From positions 1,004,673 to 1,068,672 of the forward strand of contig CM055109.1 of assembly GCA_029204225.1 (NCBI GenBank): a stretch of 64,000 nucleotides of DNA, given 5' to 3'. The position numbers and the translations under genes are program-made. Of this stretch, positions 61,661 to 64,000 are shown piece after piece; the first letter of the stretch is position 1; every line of letters begins with the position of its first letter. Below the pieces are notes generated by a model. The model ran no database searches and was not told the DNA's origin. It worked only from the letters and a program-made list of their open reading frames with translations. The stretch comes from Diphasiastrum complanatum (Eukaryota > Streptophyta > Lycopodiopsida > Lycopodiales > Lycopodiaceae).

Positions 61661-63181
61661 ATGCATTGGAACAGGTTGAAAGAGATCATGTTGGAGAGCA
61701 ATGATAGGCTTACCTCAAACAACTATTCAACTTGGAAGGTGAGAATGGAGTCTCTCCTTGAGATGAATGAGTTGATGGATATTGTTGTAGGTGTGGAGGA
61801 AAGACCTTTGGCACCTCAAGAACAATTGAGGTATAATATGAGGGCAAAGAAAGCTCTTCATGCTATACTGATGAATGTGACATGAATTTCTCAAGGAAGG
61901 TGGTAAGTGCAGTACATCTAGTGAGGCTTGAGAAACTTTAAAGAAGGTTTATAAGTCAAAGTTTACATCAAGAGTTATAATTCTTAAGAGAAATTTTTTT
62001 TCAAAGTTTGCAAAAGAAGGATGAAAGTGCTCATGCTTTTGTTTTGACGGTTAAAGCATTCAATGATGAGTTAGCATGTATTGATGAAAGCATTAAGGAG
62101 ATAGAACTTGTTCAAGTAATTCTTAATGGCTTGTTGGATGATCATGCTAATCTTGTTCAAAGTTTAGCTATTCAAACGACATTGCCAAGTATGGAGGACT
62201 TGCAAGAAATCTTGGTGAATGAGGAGTTTAGGCTTCCATCAAGAGGAGGATCTACTTCTATATCTCAAGTTGGAGAGGAGGAGACTATGTTCTCAAAGGG
62301 CGGGAGCAAAGGCAAGTGGTCTAAAGAGAAAAATCAAGGTGAGCCTTCTACTTTTGTTGGCAAGAAGAAATATAGATCCAAGCTAAAATATTTATGTTGT
62401 GGAGTCAAATGGTGTTCGTGAGCAAAATTCAAGTGATTATTTTTTTATATCTTCTTGTTTGGTAACCAAAGATGGAGATATTGATCCATGGTGGATTGAT
62501 AATGGAGCAAACTTTCATATGACATGTCACAAAGAGTACTTCAAGTCTTCAGTGCCTTATGAAGGAGATAAGAAGGTCATCAACATGGTCAATGATGGTA
62601 AAGTTTGAAACAAGGGCATTGGTAATATTCCTATTTTTCTCTCATCTACAAATAGGAATGTAAGCTTGAAGAATGTTTTGTTCATACCTTCCATTACTAA
62701 GAATGTTCTTAGTGTGTTTCAAATGGTTGAGAAAGGGCTTAAAGTGGAATTTGTTGGTGATTCTTGCTTGATAAAAAAGAAAGGAGTCATGATTGCCCAA
62801 GGCAAGAGACAAGTTAAGCTCTACAAAATTGATGGATATGTTGTTTATAACCATGGTGGTTTGAAGGCAAAGAAGCAAGTTGGTGAGCTTTTTTCAATTT
62901 CAAAGTCACAAAGGTTGCCTTATTCTAGATCTAGCTCAAGATCTAAGATGCCTTTTCATTTAGTACATTTGGATTTGCATTGTATTAATGATTTGAGCAT
63001 TGGAGGAGCAAAGATGTTTGTGACTTGCATTGATGACTTTAGTAGATATTGTTGGACTTAGCTTCTAAAGAGTGAGGACTTCATATTTGATGTTTTTCTC
63101 AAGTTCAAGAATGTTGTGGAGAGTCAGTTCTACATCCATTTTTTGCATATTTGTAATGATATAGTGGATGCTTGTGAATAG
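61661..63181 (+). pseudogene. Truncated Ty1/copia gag-protease-integrase
   Basis: Same lineage as the 22-27 kb element. Gag: MLESNDRLTSNNYSTWKVRM and MRAKKALHAILMNVT, stop and frameshift at 61883-62008, then FVLTVKAFNDELACIDESI, LVQVILNGLLDDHANLVQSL, and a Lys-rich tail. The protease motif WWIDNGANFHMTCHKEYF (62490-62545) has Asn in place of the Ser that follows the catalytic Asp in the partner (DSGASSH). Then come a stop at 62606, NVLFIPSITKNVLSVFQMV, a pre-integrase region lacking its HKR.GH block, and the integrase start HLVHLDLHCI with VTCIDDFSRYCWT. It ends in stops near 63060-63180. RT is absent. Confidence 0.85.
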
Positions 63182-64000
63182 AATGCTATTTTTCTTATGT
63201 GTATGAGTTCCCACGTGTGAGCACAGTTGTAATGCGGCTGTTGTATGAAAATGAATAGTAAATTAACTTATATAAGTGATTGACAAGTTCTTATTGAGTT
63301 TACATCTTCTATGTGTAGTAGATGCTTGATTTATACACTTGTAATGATGCTAGATGTGCATCCCAATTAAGCCAAAGATCAAAGGGCATAAATGTACCTT
63401 TGTGATTTATTTTTTGACACTACATAGGAGGTTGCATGGGTGCATGCACAGGCTTCCTACCCTTCTGAATATGGGTAGAGACACGCCCTCCTCCATTCTA
63501 AGCTTTTGGCTCTAGGTTGTCGGTTTCTCTCCTCAAGTATTCACTTGCCATGGCTCGGGGGTGAGGTGTTTGGATACATCTCAATTGGATATTGGGTGGT
63601 TTGGCTCCCACTAGTATCTATGTGTGTTAATCTTGTCCTCATCATGGTAGCTTTTCTGTTGGTCTTTACAACACTACTTGCCAATTGTGCTTCTACGCTT
63701 TATGACATGAGTCAATTTCTCATAGGACTCGAGATGAATGTCTATTTGCATATCGTAAACATGATTTTTGATTTGTACAAGTCATGACTGGATTGGGGCC
63801 CAACTTCATGATGACACTTGGCATGCTTCTACATGACTAGCTTTTGTCTACTTTCACATTGCTTTATGAAACAAGCTAATTTATGGCATGAATTAACTAA
63901 TGCATTTAGGCTACTACGCACATCTGCTAACATGCTCCACGCAAGTGTGATTGACATATGTACATGAAAATGTAAAATCATCAAGCTAGATATTGTATAA
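63182..64000. other. Window end, no gene recognised
   Basis: Contains a CCCACGTGTGAG relative of the LTR palindrome at about 63210. A 93-codon hydrophobic + frame (63506-63787) has no recognisable domain. It may be the 3' part of the truncated copia element. Confidence 0.35.

Overview
This is a window of plant nuclear DNA. It holds intron-rich genes with plant-type proteins, (GA)n and (AT)n microsatellites, and many transposable elements (TEs) of plant type: Ty1/copia, Ty3/gypsy-like, LINE, hAT, PIF/Harbinger and Helitron. Many LTR elements carry the plant initiator-Met tRNA primer-binding site TGGTATCAGAGC. The long, TE-filled introns suggest a medium to large seed-plant genome, probably an angiosperm. 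I cannot name the species.

Only two intact host genes are supported, both on the + strand. The first (2174-5827) is a double B-box zinc-finger regulator of the BBX18/BBX19 type. Its last exon has been tandemly duplicated, giving two possible C-termini. The second (37065-53779) is EMC2, the TPR subunit of the ER membrane protein complex. It has 9 coding exons spread over almost 17 kb, and every splice junction and phase could be reconstructed to an uninterrupted 299-codon frame.

The rest is mobile DNA in many layers. At 9.3-20.8 kb there are LTRs and broken copia and gypsy-like elements, including a copia element lacking its integrase region and a tandem copy of what looks like its R-U5 segment. 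At 21.8-28 kb a Helitron helicase pseudogene is split by a structurally complete minus-strand copia element with a 5-bp target duplication. At 28-31.1 kb lie two inverted, diverged copies of an exon I do not recognise and a short tandem array. At 31.9-35.5 kb are decayed hAT (DUF659) and Harbinger transposase genes. The EMC2 introns carry an LTR with PBS, a LINE 3' end, a foldback element with G/C hairpins, and a very short LTR element (TRIM-like, 92-bp interior) that itself contains a hAT-type MITE. The right end (54.5-64 kb) has a hairpin locus, a gypsy reverse-transcriptase scrap and a truncated copia element.

A palindrome, CACACGTGTG, recurs in one copia LTR family at 11, 17, 22, 27 and 59-60 kb and ties several fragments together. 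No tRNA, rRNA or CRISPR array was seen. All element families were assigned by reading protein motifs and terminal repeats by eye; nothing was searched against a database.
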